Below are positions 1-8,508 of a stretch of 30,705 nucleotides of DNA, one piece after another. Source of the stretch: Planctomycetota bacterium (GTDB taxonomy: Bacteria > Planctomycetota > Planctomycetia > Pirellulales > Pirellulaceae); the NCBI GenBank assembly GCA_026692885.1, contig JAPLNJ010000616.1, forward strand, positions 1 through 30,705, written 5' to 3'. The notes below the pieces were generated by a model. That model did not search any database, was not told the DNA's origin, and saw nothing but the letters and a program-made list of their open reading frames with translations. Each line of letters starts with the position of its first letter. Position 1 is the stretch's first letter. The position numbers and the translations under genes are program-made.

Positions 1-70
1 CCCAACTGCCGGTCAATCGTCCCAGCCCCGTTCAGTCAGCGCCAAACGGCATTTTGGCCCTTGCGCGTGA

Positions 71-251
71 AGAATGAGACTTAACGGTTCAGCAAGGGCG
101 GGGCATGAGACAAGGGGTCAGACGTACAGATTTCGGTTTTCGCGGTCATGTGCCCAAGCATAGGGAAAGCATTCTGCCCGCGAAAACTGAAATCTGTACG
201 TCTGACCCCAGCTGACGGTCCGTCTCTGCGAAACCGTAAAACCCCATTCTT
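71..251. repeat. Palindromic element, family A copy 1
   Basis: An inner inverted repeat has 32-bp arms at 114-145 and 178-209 with one mismatch, beginning ggggtcagacgtacag. Outside it is a second, imperfect pair of arms at about 71-107 and 213-251 (gaatgagac...acggtt against aagaatgggg...acggtt). The same double-palindrome occurs at 28986-29234 on the opposite strand with long stretches of identity, which fixes the extent of the unit. Homology with that copy continues leftward to about 42 (ccaaacgg, attttggccc). It forms the 3' end of the damaged hydrolase gene on the minus strand. It has no coding capacity of its own and looks like a non-autonomous, MITE-like or REP-like element. Confidence 0.85.
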
Positions 252-1939
252 AAGCGCCAGCGGATCGCCGCTGAACGGGTCAAACACATCGGCGGGGTAA
301 GGGAATTGCAGCGTGCGCGGTCCCGCGCCGTCGGCGTTCACCGCGAGGAAGCTGGCGCCGGCGTACAGCGTGTCGTCCCGCTCGTTGTAGAGATGCACTC
401 CGGCGCGGCGCGCGAAGACTCGCAGCACTGCCGCGGGCAACACCGGGTTTCGCGTGAAGATCGAGGTCCATCCGGGCATCGGCTTGACCGCCAGCGCCAC
501 GTCGCGGCGGCCTTCTAAGACGCCCAGTGGGGTGGCCTGCGGGTCCGTGATGGACACGGCCCGCGCCCACACGTGCTCGTGGCCGACAAGCCGGTCGGGC
601 AGACGCTCCAGTCCCGCAAACGGCTGGCTGCCCAACGCGATCCGCAACCGCACCCGCGCGGGATCCGTCGCCACGCTGAGCTGCAGGCCGGAGAGTTCTC
701 GCATCGCTTCCACTGCGCAGCAATTGCCATCGAACAATCCCGGAGCGTAACACCAGAGGACGGTCCGGCCGCGGTTGAGCACTTGGCGGCGGATGAGGTC
801 GCGTTGAGTGCCGGTTAGGTGGAAACAGTTCAGGAAAATTACGAGCTTGTGCCGCTCCAGATCCGCGATGGCAAGGTCGTCCACCAGGATCGAGTCATGC
901 GGGGCTCCCACCTTCGCCAACTGCACCTGGGCCGGTTGCAAGGTTTGCTGCAGGAAGCCGCTCTCGAAAGTGGCGTAGGCGTTGGAGGTCTCGTCGGACA
1001 CAACCACGATTTCTGCGACGGACGAGCCGTCGTGGTGCATCGCGTCGGCGCACAGCGTGTTAAGCCGCTGCACCTCCGCCATGAGTTGCGGATCGTCGAA
1101 GTACCCGCCGTGAAGGTCGAAGAACGATTGCTGAAGGCCCTGAGCCAGGACAAAGCCCGCGCTGCGGTGGTATTGCCAGATGGTTTCCTGCGCCGTCGTG
1201 GTAACGCCTAGTTCCTTCCGATAACGCTCGACCGTCGCGCGGTCCGGGTTGGCCGCGTTGATCGCGTCGTAACGGAAGGAGACGGTGTCATTGTCGTGAT
1301 ACCAGACTCCTGCATATGCCAGATGACCTGCCGTAGCGCGGCGGCGGTGTGTGCTCGCCACGTGGCGGACGCCAGGGAGGGAAACGCCTTGCCATCGCGG
1401 CCGTGGCCGACGCCCTGGCGATACGTTGTCGCGCCGTTGGCCAGCACCTGGCACTCGTCGGGATTCGCCTTTACCCACCAGTCGGGAGTAGTGAGGTAGA
1501 TTCGCGGCAACAGCAGGCCCTGCGGGTTGGCCTCGAGTACGCGCAGGGCAAGCTTGTCGAGTTGCCTGAAGTCCCACTGGTCAGGTCCCAACCAGGTGGG
1601 CGAGGAAAAACCGGGGCCAAGGTTCGTCGAAAAGCTGAACACATCGGTGCCCGCTTCGGCGAACTGCCGGAAGAACCGGGTCTCTGGCACATAGGTTTCA
1701 AAGACCGGTTTGCTGTACGGCCGACCATCCACACAGAACATCGGTCGACCCAGGTGAGGCCGAACCTCGGTGCGCGGACCAGGGACACGGGCGGCGTGCT
1801 CGCTGGCGGCAGGCACGCCCGGCGCAGTGGCCAGTCCGATGGTCGCTGCGGTTGCGCTGGCGACGAAGCGGCGGCGGGTTATGGCAGCGTTTCCAGCGCT
1901 CACTTGAGGTTCCGGTAATCGCTGCTTGAATCTTGTCAT
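81..1939 (-). pseudogene. Secreted beta-galactosidase-like glycoside hydrolase, broken (frameshift plus internal deletion, altered 3' end)
   Basis: The 5' half (1939 down to about 1300) starts with a twin-arginine signal (RRRFVAS) and reads as the N-terminus of a clan GH-A, beta-galactosidase-type hydrolase (YVPETRFFRQFAEAGTDVFSF, then LLPRIYLTTPDWW). It runs to WHMQESG and then loses frame. The 3' half is in another frame and resumes at VWYHDNDTV, continuing through FFDLHGGYFDDPQLMAEVQRL and a trimerisation-like domain. From memory of the family, roughly 150 residues including the acid/base glutamate normally lie between these two points, so the lesion looks like an out-of-frame deletion at about 1295-1315 rather than a single-base slip. 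The last ~55 codons read into palindromic element A, so the natural C-terminus is also lost. The start is 8 bp after the stop of the FG-GAP gene, suggesting a former two-gene operon. The exact family is uncertain. Confidence 0.75.
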
Positions 1940-1946
1940 GGCATGC

Positions 1947-2945
1947 TTACATTCCGGGGTAGAACGTCATGTTGTAGAGCGAAGGCTGTTCCAGCGGGCG
2001 GGTGTTGGCGTAGATGCTGAAGCCGCGGGAGCCGAACAGCAGGACCTCCTCGCGGCTGTCGCCCCAGACGCCAGCTGCCATGCCGTAGCAGTCGGACGGG
2101 AAGTCCGTCTCGCCGGGCATGGGACCGACCTGCAGCGGAAGCTCGTCCACCACTTCCCCCTGGCCGTTGTAGATGCGTGCTGGCTTGCCGGACCCCCGTT
2201 GGTCGACGGAAAAGCCATAGATCAATGCGCAATCGGGCTGATCGGGGCCTAGCCAGCGAATCAGACGCGTCGCGATACACCATTCCCCGGACTGCATCTG
2301 GCGGCGCCAGAGTTCCCGGCCGTCGAGATCGTACAGGAACAGGTTCGCCCAGGCGTTGGCATCGCGGCGATGGGTCGACACCGGCGTGCGATCGATCACC
2401 ATGAACTGGAGTGGAGAATCCGTGCGAAACCGCCCTGCCACCACATGCTGCGCCTCGCCCAACGGATGCTGCCACAGCGGTTCACCCTCGCGGCTCAGGC
2501 AGTGAATGCCGCCATTGCCGAACAGCAGTCGCCACCGACCATCCGCGGGCTTGACCAGAAACGTCGCATCTTGGTGAGCGCCTCCCGCATCCTTTTGGAA
2601 CAATACCTGGCCATCATGATCGATCAGCGCAAAGCCGACGAACACCTCGTCACGGCCATCCTCGTCCACGTCGGCGACGGCCGGATAGTGCCCCACGGAG
2701 CCGGCGTAATGCCAGAGCACTTGGCCGTCATGCGACACGCCCCACATGTTCCAATTCTGGACAAACAGCACGTCCGGCGCTCCGTCGCCGTTCAGGTCTC
2801 CGACCCGCACGGTCTCGGACAAGAATTCCTTACCGACGATCCGGCTGACCAAACGCACGGTTTCAGGCGGATCCGCCGCACCGACAGCGCGCACGATGGC
2901 TGCGCAGACGAATGCCCACAGAACGAGGTTGGTGCGATTCGACAC
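1947..2945 (-). CDS. Secreted FG-GAP/VCBS-type beta-propeller protein
   Basis: The 332-residue protein starts with GTG, with a GGAGGG ribosome-binding sequence about 10 nt upstream. A signal peptide (about residues 1-23, ending AVGA) is followed by repeated calcium-loop-like units: DLNGDGAPDVLF near residue 50 and DVDEDGRDEVFVG near 93, the DxDxDG signature of FG-GAP/VCBS blades. Later blades (DGQVLWHYAG, EGEPLWQHPLG, DGRELWRRQ) look like PQQ-type strands. Proteins of this type are extracellular and often accompany polysaccharide lyases or hydrolases. The next gene downstream is a ruined beta-galactosidase-like hydrolase, so both probably served carbohydrate use. No catalytic residues can be assigned, so the biochemical role is unknown. 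Confidence 0.8.
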   Translation of the reverse strand: MSNRTNLVLWAFVCAAIVRAVGAADPPETVRLVSRIVGKEFLSETVRVGDLNGDGAPDVLFVQNWNMWGVSHDGQVLWHYAGSVGHYPAVADVDEDGRDEVFVGFALIDHDGQVLFQKDAGGAHQDATFLVKPADGRWRLLFGNGGIHCLSREGEPLWQHPLGEAQHVVAGRFRTDSPLQFMVIDRTPVSTHRRDANAWANLFLYDLDGRELWRRQMQSGEWCIATRLIRWLGPDQPDCALIYGFSVDQRGSGKPARIYNGQGEVVDELPLQVGPMPGETDFPSDCYGMAAGVWGDSREEVLLFGSRGFSIYANTRPLEQPSLYNMTFYPGM

Positions 2946-3018
2946 AGCCTTGGCCCTCCGGAAAAGCTAGTTTCGCAGCACCGTGTGCAGGATCCTTCCA
3001 ATTCAGCGAAGTTGTTTC

Positions 3019-3300
3019 TTACGGCCGCAAACCGGATGGGCGAACGCCAGACCAACCGTAGAAGAGCACCAGTCCGATGGCTCCGAGCCAGATAACCGTC
3101 GTGATGATCCCCAACACCAAGCCCGCGATGGCGTGGCCCTTGCCCTGAACTTCCGGATTCCGGTTGGCAGCCGAAATGCCGAGCACGCCCAGGACGATCG
3201 CTGGAATACCCAGCACAAGACCGATGCACGGGATGAACGAGAACACACCCAGGTAGTAGGCGATCAGCGCCATGGGATTTCTGCCGGGAACAATGGCCAT
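3019..3300 (-). CDS. DUF4190 small membrane protein
   Basis: This 93-residue protein has two hydrophobic helices, about residues 11-44 (ALIAYYLGVFSFIPCIGLVLG and on) and 57-83. They are separated by a short polar segment (AANRNPEVQGKGHAIAG). The G-K-G-x-A-x-A-G-L-x-L-G pattern is typical of DUF4190. The function of the family is unknown. The start codon has an AGGAGT sequence 8 nt upstream, right at the edge of the palindromic element at 3312-3490. It precedes the FG-GAP gene by 73 bp on the same strand and could be co-transcribed with it. Confidence 0.85.
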   Translation of the reverse strand: MAIVPGRNPMALIAYYLGVFSFIPCIGLVLGIPAIVLGVLGISAANRNPEVQGKGHAIAGLVLGIITTVIWLGAIGLVLFYGWSGVRPSGLRP

Positions 3301-3311
3301 CGTACCACTCC

Positions 3312-3490
3312 TATTGAGTCCTAGGCTGCCAATGAAAAGCGAGAACTATGTAGGGCTCAGACGTACAGTATTCAAAATTGGCGGGTAGGTCGCTCTCCGA
3401 AGGCGAAAACGTAGCTCCGCCAATTTTGAATTCTGTACGTCTGAGCCCGCCCCTCAGTGCGCCATTCCATGATCAGCGCAGGACTCAATA
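3312..3490. repeat. Nested palindromic element (family A-like core inside family C ends)
   Basis: The outer arms tattgagtcct (about 3312-3322) and aggactcaata (about 3480-3490) are perfect complements. Inside is a hairpin with 32-bp arms at 3353-3384 and 3417-3448 with one mismatch. Its tips (tcagacgtacag) match family A exactly, while the rest of the arm (ttcaaaattggcgg) is different. The outer end (tattgagtcctaggctgccaatg, read from 3312) recurs at about 7860-7883. The element lies just upstream of the DUF4190 gene. Confidence 0.8.
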
Positions 3491-3683
3491 ACGCAGCCTA
3501 CGCCGCCATCGAGTCGGGACCTACCGCATATACACACCGAGCGCGCACCCCACGGGCAAAGTGGCGCACCAGGGTGAGACGTTGTTGGCTTGTGCCAGGA
3601 CGGGGAACGATCTTACCACCGCCGGAGGAATCAGGAAAGCCGCGAAGCATGCCGCCAGCCGGTACGTCGGCTGGTGATCAAGG

Positions 3684-6600
3684 TTACTTCCCGACGGACG
3701 GCCCCTTGGCAAGCTGGGCCGCTTCCTCGTCCGAGAGCATCCCGCGGTAGATTCGCACGTCGTCCAGTTCGCCGTGGAAGTTGTTCGCCGGGCTACTCGC
3801 CCAACGATTCCACGCCCCGATGCGGAAGCCGTCCAGGTCCAGCCGCTGCCCGACGCCCAGCCGCTCCTCGCGGGAGAGTCGGCCGTCGACGTAGAACCGC
3901 ACGCTTCCCCCGACACGGGCGTCACAGACCAGGATCACATGGTGCCACTTCCCGTCCGCCATGGCAGTCCTGGCCTTGCGGTGCGTCCAGTTCTCCCCGC
4001 CGGTGTTGATGGCGACGTTGGGGATACCGTCCGACAGCAGACTGAAATGCACGGTGCCCGGCTTGATGTCGTCGCCGAACAACAACGGGTTCCAGGTCTG
4101 GGCCAGGGTCTCGGCCTTGACCCACAGGGCGATCGACACCGCCTCGTGCGTCCCGAGTCCACCGGACTCGAGATAAGCCTGGCCGTCGAAACGCCGTGCG
4201 CCGCGCCCGTCCTGCCCCTCGCTCCGGACGGCGCCGTGCGCACGGGCCGCATGGCTTTGGCCCGAGGCGTCGGCGACTACGTCCGGCATCAACTCGTCCA
4301 GCGGCCACCAGGCGATCAGCTGGGCGGGCAATGGATCGAGTTTGGACAGGGGACTTGCCGGCGGCGCGATGCCGCAGGCGGAACTCAGCGTCGGCACGGG
4401 GCGGAAGTCCGGCTGCCCCTGGTACGTGAGGTTTCGCCGTCCGTAATAGGAACCGTAGTACGGGGCGCCGCAGTCGATCCAAGTAACCAGCCGGGTGAAT
4501 TCCTCGCGATCGAGTTGCGCGTCGTAGTGGCCCTTGCGGAGCAACTCCACCAGCCGGCTGCGATGCGAGCCGTAGGTGTACGGCGGGACCGCGTCGGCGT
4601 GCATCATCGCGTAGTTACCGCCGTTCCATTCCTGGATGGTATTGACCCACTTGCCCTGCAAAATGTTTTCATAGGAGCGACTGAAGATCGCGGTCAGCTC
4701 CCCGCGCAGGTCCGGCGGCGCCTTGGGATCTTGGCCGTTGTGGCAGCGGACGCAGTGGCGGTCGAGGATCGGTTGGACGTCGGTCGGATAATACAGCGGG
4801 CGCGGCGCCACTTCGCCGGGCTGTGCGGCAAGCGTCGCGGGCGGGTGGGCGAAGGCCAGCGCCGGCCGCGATTCGGGGGCCTGCGTGCGATGCTCGTGGC
4901 AACCGATGCAGGACCGCGACTCGCCCGGCAGGAAGTTGACGAACGTACGCATCCGCTGAATTTCCATGAAGTTCTCGTCCAACGCCTGGAAGAAAAGATT
5001 CCGGCCGGCCGGCACCTGGAAACGGGCCGACCCATCGGCTTCGACCGGCACGACGCCGTGGAGTACGGCGACCCAGATGTGGCCGTTCCAACTGACGGCC
5101 AGATGCCCGCCAAAACCGTCAGCACTTCGATCCTCGCCGCGGTTCTGGTCCAGCTCGGCAGCCCACGGCTTGGGAATCTGCTCCATGACCCGCAGGTACT
5201 TGACCGTCCCCGGCGGAACGCCCTCCAGCCCGCGGTAGACGTCGCTGACGAACACGTTGGCCAGGGCGGCCTGCTCGGACGTTGCGACGCGCACGTCCGG
5301 GATCACCGGCGGTGTCGGGCGCGGCCGTAGCGGCATCGGCTGCCACGCGGAAATTTCCGGATCGTGGTAGATCGGCACGCGATTGCCGAAGATGTCCAGC
5401 AAGTGGATGCCGTAGGCGGCCCGGTCGTTGTACCGCCGGTCCGGGTTGCAGGAGACCAGGAAGAACTTGTCCGACAGCGGATACGGGTCCGAGTACAGCG
5501 GGCCGTAGAAGTCCTCACGCCACACGCCGTTGCGGAGGTGATGGATCCCGCGGAGGTTCTGGATCTTCACGTCCGGCGTCAGATTCGTGATGGGTTCGGG
5601 TGTCCGCTTGTTCTTGCTCAGGTCCAACAGCAGCACTTGTCCCACACCCAACGGCTCGTGCCCGCAACCGAGACACACCGCGAGTCGCGGGTGGCCGGGC
5701 ACTTGGCGGGCCTGCCAAAACACGCCCGGATTGGCGATATTGTCGCCATAGAACTCCTCGCCCCCCGATCCGTCGGGGCGGGTGGTCCACAGCGGCTGCA
5801 CGGCGGCGATACCCTTGTACACGTACTCCCAGCGGTTGTAGAGAATCCGCCCGTCCTCCATCATCGTCGGCGTGAACTCGCTCAGCGCGCCGTGGGAAAT
5901 CGGCCGCAGGCCCCCGCCGTCCAGGCGGAACAGGTTGGAGCAGGCCAGGTAATGCGCCGGCGTACACAGCACACCGTGTTCGGATCGCGTGGAGGCGAAA
6001 CATAGGCCGCCGTCGGGAAGGTAGCAGGGATGGACGTCGTCCGTCCAGAACTGATATCCTTGCAAGCCATAGAAACCGTCCCCGTAACTGGTCCGGCCAT
6101 AGGTAGCGATCCGGCGGTCCTCCTCGGCCGGAGGCTGAGTTACCTGCCGCAGGCCGCTGCCGTCGGCACCGATCTCGTAGATACGGAAGCCTTCGGGCTG
6201 CGGACGGCGGTAGCCGAAGACGATCCGGCGGGCGTCGAACGAAAGGTCGTAGCGGTCGAACAGGCCGCCGGCCAGTTGCGGGGCCAGCTCGCGCACGCGG
6301 CCGTCGGTCAGCGACAGCACGCACAAGTTGCCGCCCCAGGCGCTGATGTGCTGGAAGTCGTCGTAGTAGTGCTTGCTGTTGTAGGTGTACCGCTTGACGA
6401 ACAGGATCTCCGCACCGCGCAACAGCGGGTTGAGATCCACCAGCATCTGGCGCCGTAGCGGCGGCAGTTCGGCCAGCAGGGAACGCGTCGTGGCATCGGC
6501 CGGATCGAGCCGCCCGCCCACCTGTTGCGTCACCCGCCGCCCGTACTCGTCCAGCCGTGCCAGCAACTCGCCGGCCGGATACTCCTCCGGAGCGTGTGAT

Positions 6601-7649
6601 TGGCCGAGCGCCATGACCGCGGCGCGGAGCCGAGCGAGATCGCGGCGGAGTGTGGCGAGTACCGAGCCCTGCACACACAGGTCGAGCCAGCGGCGGTCGT
6701 CGCGAGCGGCCTGCGCCTGCTTGAGCTGAGCCAATTCCTCGCGGATCAACTGCCCCTCGTCGCCACTCTCCCCGGCCAGTTTGTCGAGCTGTTGCTCCTC
6801 GAACTGGCTGCCCGTGGACGCAAACCAACCTGGCGTCCCGAACCAGTCGGCATGGACCAGATCCAACAACGGGTTCTGGGCTGCGGGGAAATCCCGGCGG
6901 AGTTGTTCCCAGAAGCCGGGCACGGGATGCGGCGCAGGCGAGAAGTAGAACGACGGCTCGCCGCCAGGCGTCAACCGGATCACCAGCGAGTTCTCCCCCG
7001 CCTGGAGGTCCAGGTCCAACTGAACTTGATCGACGCGCGTGCCCTCGAAGCCGTCGCTGCACCCATAGCGGCCGAAGGTCAGGCGGGTCTTGACGGAGGC
7101 CAGCTTCCGCCCGTTAAGCCAGACGTCCAAGTGCTCGCCGCCGCCGATGCCGACCGTCAGTTTCGCCGACTGCGGGGCGCGCATCGTACGCGTCAGATGG
7201 ATCGCGGTGTCGGCTGATCCCGTCAGGAACTTGACGGCTTGGCCGTCGACCAAGTCCTTCGGTGGCGACCAGAGCGGCTGGCCGCCCACCCGTTTGGCGT
7301 TGGGGTCGATGGCCTCGGCCGGCCGGACTGCTTGGTCGGCCTGAGCCGTGGGCAGGGGCGGCGTTGCCAGCCACGGCCCAAACTCCACCGCCTTCCGGAC
7401 CGCGGGTTGCTCGGCGAGCCACGCGGCATAGCGTTGCCGTGTCGTCAGGAGGGTTTCCTGCAGGCTTTGTTGCCTCAGGTACAGCGCGGACTTGTTGCAC
7501 TCCACACACTCGGGGCCGGCCGTGGTCTTGGCCCCCCCTGCCGGTTGAGGCGGACGTGTTTCTTCCGCGCGGCCCGTTCCTGACAGAGCGGCCAGTAACG
7601 CTGTCGCCGCCACGATGATCGCAAGAGTTGTCTTTGCAGCCGTGGTCAT
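3684..7649 (-). CDS. Large secreted diheme cytochrome c, hydrazine synthase alpha-like, with C-terminal LamG domain
   Basis: The 1321-residue protein starts at the ATG at 7649, which has GGAGG 6 nt upstream (7656-7660). Longer reading upstream only translates a repeat element. Features in order are a signal peptide (about 1-28, ending GRAEE), a jelly-roll-like N-terminal part with a CVEC pair, and a helical/coiled segment around 300-400. A beta-propeller domain follows, resembling the hydrazine synthase alpha family (RYTYNSKHYYDDFQH, then SFDARRIVFGYRRP and CYLPDGGLCFASTRSEHG). After it come two heme c sites, CIGCH at 914-918 and CVRCH at 966-970, and a concanavalin/LamG domain from about 1110 to 1310. 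Planctomycetes carry many such cytochromes with carbohydrate-binding ends. The substrate is unknown, and true hydrazine synthesis is not implied because the partner subunits are absent. Confidence 0.85.
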   Translation of the reverse strand: MTTAAKTTLAIIVAATALLAALSGTGRAEETRPPQPAGGAKTTAGPECVECNKSALYLRQQSLQETLLTTRQRYAAWLAEQPAVRKAVEFGPWLATPPLPTAQADQAVRPAEAIDPNAKRVGGQPLWSPPKDLVDGQAVKFLTGSADTAIHLTRTMRAPQSAKLTVGIGGGEHLDVWLNGRKLASVKTRLTFGRYGCSDGFEGTRVDQVQLDLDLQAGENSLVIRLTPGGEPSFYFSPAPHPVPGFWEQLRRDFPAAQNPLLDLVHADWFGTPGWFASTGSQFEEQQLDKLAGESGDEGQLIREELAQLKQAQAARDDRRWLDLCVQGSVLATLRRDLARLRAAVMALGQSHAPEEYPAGELLARLDEYGRRVTQQVGGRLDPADATTRSLLAELPPLRRQMLVDLNPLLRGAEILFVKRYTYNSKHYYDDFQHISAWGGNLCVLSLTDGRVRELAPQLAGGLFDRYDLSFDARRIVFGYRRPQPEGFRIYEIGADGSGLRQVTQPPAEEDRRIATYGRTSYGDGFYGLQGYQFWTDDVHPCYLPDGGLCFASTRSEHGVLCTPAHYLACSNLFRLDGGGLRPISHGALSEFTPTMMEDGRILYNRWEYVYKGIAAVQPLWTTRPDGSGGEEFYGDNIANPGVFWQARQVPGHPRLAVCLGCGHEPLGVGQVLLLDLSKNKRTPEPITNLTPDVKIQNLRGIHHLRNGVWREDFYGPLYSDPYPLSDKFFLVSCNPDRRYNDRAAYGIHLLDIFGNRVPIYHDPEISAWQPMPLRPRPTPPVIPDVRVATSEQAALANVFVSDVYRGLEGVPPGTVKYLRVMEQIPKPWAAELDQNRGEDRSADGFGGHLAVSWNGHIWVAVLHGVVPVEADGSARFQVPAGRNLFFQALDENFMEIQRMRTFVNFLPGESRSCIGCHEHRTQAPESRPALAFAHPPATLAAQPGEVAPRPLYYPTDVQPILDRHCVRCHNGQDPKAPPDLRGELTAIFSRSYENILQGKWVNTIQEWNGGNYAMMHADAVPPYTYGSHRSRLVELLRKGHYDAQLDREEFTRLVTWIDCGAPYYGSYYGRRNLTYQGQPDFRPVPTLSSACGIAPPASPLSKLDPLPAQLIAWWPLDELMPDVVADASGQSHAARAHGAVRSEGQDGRGARRFDGQAYLESGGLGTHEAVSIALWVKAETLAQTWNPLLFGDDIKPGTVHFSLLSDGIPNVAINTGGENWTHRKARTAMADGKWHHVILVCDARVGGSVRFYVDGRLSREERLGVGQRLDLDGFRIGAWNRWASSPANNFHGELDDVRIYRGMLSDEEAAQLAKGPSVGK

Positions 7650-7655
7650 ATCATT

Positions 7656-7660
7656 CCTCC
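7656..7660 (-). promoter_or_regulatory. Shine-Dalgarno site deciding the start of the large cytochrome gene
   Basis: On the minus strand this is GGAGG, 6 nt before the ATG at 7647-7649. It supports the internal start over the ATG at 7778, whose first 43 codons lie mainly in repeat element D. Confidence 0.8.
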
Positions 7661-7690
7661 GCGGTTCACCAGGTTCGGTCTTGATCGAAA

Positions 7691-7834
7691 GGTTGCCGAC
7701 TGCCGTCAGTGCGGTCAACGGTCGGGGTGACTGGCGGCTGAGCCTGAGCGAAGCCCCAGTCCCCGATTTCAGGAGCATCGCTGCGATCTGCCCCAGCCAC
7801 CATTCAGGTAGCCGTTGGCAAGCTTACGATTCAG
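7691..7834. repeat. Intergenic repeat, family D copy 1
   Basis: This stretch closely resembles 22716-22875 in the same orientation. The shared parts are aggttgc near the left end, ggcggctgagcct followed by gcgaagccccagt, then a variable piece, then atcgctgc and tctgccccagccacc. The copies differ mainly in the loop regions. The element partly pairs with itself (ctggggc arms). It lies in the leader of the large cytochrome gene. Confidence 0.75.
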
Positions 7835-7857
7835 GCCCCAAGTTCTCTGCAGTCGGT

Positions 7858-8062
7858 CCTATTGAGTCCTAGGGTGCCAATGGCAGGGGAGGGCGAGGCT
7901 CCTGCCGAGCTGGAACGGCCTGCCGAGCTGGAACGGCCTGCCGAGCTGGAACGGCCTGCCGAGCTGGAACGAGCCGTCAGGGACGGCCCACGGCTCCGCG
8001 GGAGCGTCGCCCACCCAATCCACGTTCTCTCGTCTTCCATTAGCAGCCTAGGACTCCATAAG
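7858..8062. repeat. Intergenic inverted-repeat element, family C
   Basis: The left end (about 7858-7884, tattgagtcctagggtgcca) and the complement of the right end (about 8037-8062, tggagtcctaggctgcta) form imperfect inverted termini. The left terminus also matches the outer end of the element at 3312-3490. The interior contains a half copy of the family K palindrome (gggcgaggctcctgccgagc), an 18-bp tandem repeat, and short coding-like but unrecognised sequence. Confidence 0.7.
7901..7972. repeat. 18-bp tandem repeat, four copies
   Basis: The unit cctgccgagctggaacgg is repeated at 7901, 7919, 7937 and 7955. The last copy diverges only in its final base. The first unit begins inside a half palindrome of the gaggctcctgccgagc family, so the array appears to have grown from the tip of that element. 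Because 18 is a multiple of three, every frame stays open through it. Confidence 0.95.
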
Positions 8063-8117
8063 ATAGCAGATCGCGCCGGCGGAATCATCCTCGTGGGAAA
8101 CTTCGGTGAACCACTAA

Positions 8118-8344
8118 TTCGACTGTCTTAGTTTCGAAAACGACCCCGTCCAACTCGCCTGGACGGTGAGAGAAGTCTTGTAAGCGAGATCGCGACCGAC
8201 GTTCACCGCCTTCTTCCCTTCCCCAGCCTGCCGCCTCCGGCGGCAGGCTGGGGAAGGGAGGGGTATTGCTGCGATCGCGATCTCGCTCACAAAACTTCTT
8301 CACCGGCCGCGCAAGGCGGCAGGGGTCGAAGTGAGACAGTCGAA
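8118..8344. repeat. Nested inverted-repeat element with perfect 20-bp hairpin at its centre
   Basis: Three concentric pairs of arms are visible. The outer pair is ttcgactgtct (8118-8128) and agacagtcgaa (8334-8344). The middle pair lies at about 8165-8198 and 8272-8306 (aagcgagatcgcgac against gatcgcgatctcgct). The inner arms at 8216-8235 and 8239-8258 are a perfect 20-bp stem with a 3-nt loop (tcc). It has no coding capacity, and the central stem could also act as a bidirectional transcription stop. Confidence 0.85.
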
Positions 8345-8508
8345 CTAACCGGCTTGCAGTTCAACGAGGATGCGGATTGAGCCATCCTCAACCGCGTGCG
8401 GTATATTTTGGCCAATGTTGCTACAATACGCACCGCAGACTTGGGACGGCTGTCCAAGTTGATGCACGAAGTGGTCTTTTCCGCATTCCGTGTTTATCTC
8501 CAGTTGCA

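Noticed and set aside
3774..5330. 518-codon open frame on the plus strand opposite the large cytochrome gene
   Set aside because: It is the antisense shadow of a well-supported coding gene in high-GC DNA, with low-complexity, arginine- and valine-rich translation and no recognisable motif.
5515..7062. 515-codon frame on the minus strand within the large cytochrome gene
   Set aside because: It overlaps the real frame completely, is arginine/glycine rich, and has no family features.
7650..7778. Longer N-terminus for the large cytochrome (start at 7778)
   Set aside because: The added codons translate repeat element D, and the internal ATG has a strong GGAGG site and starts a signal peptide.
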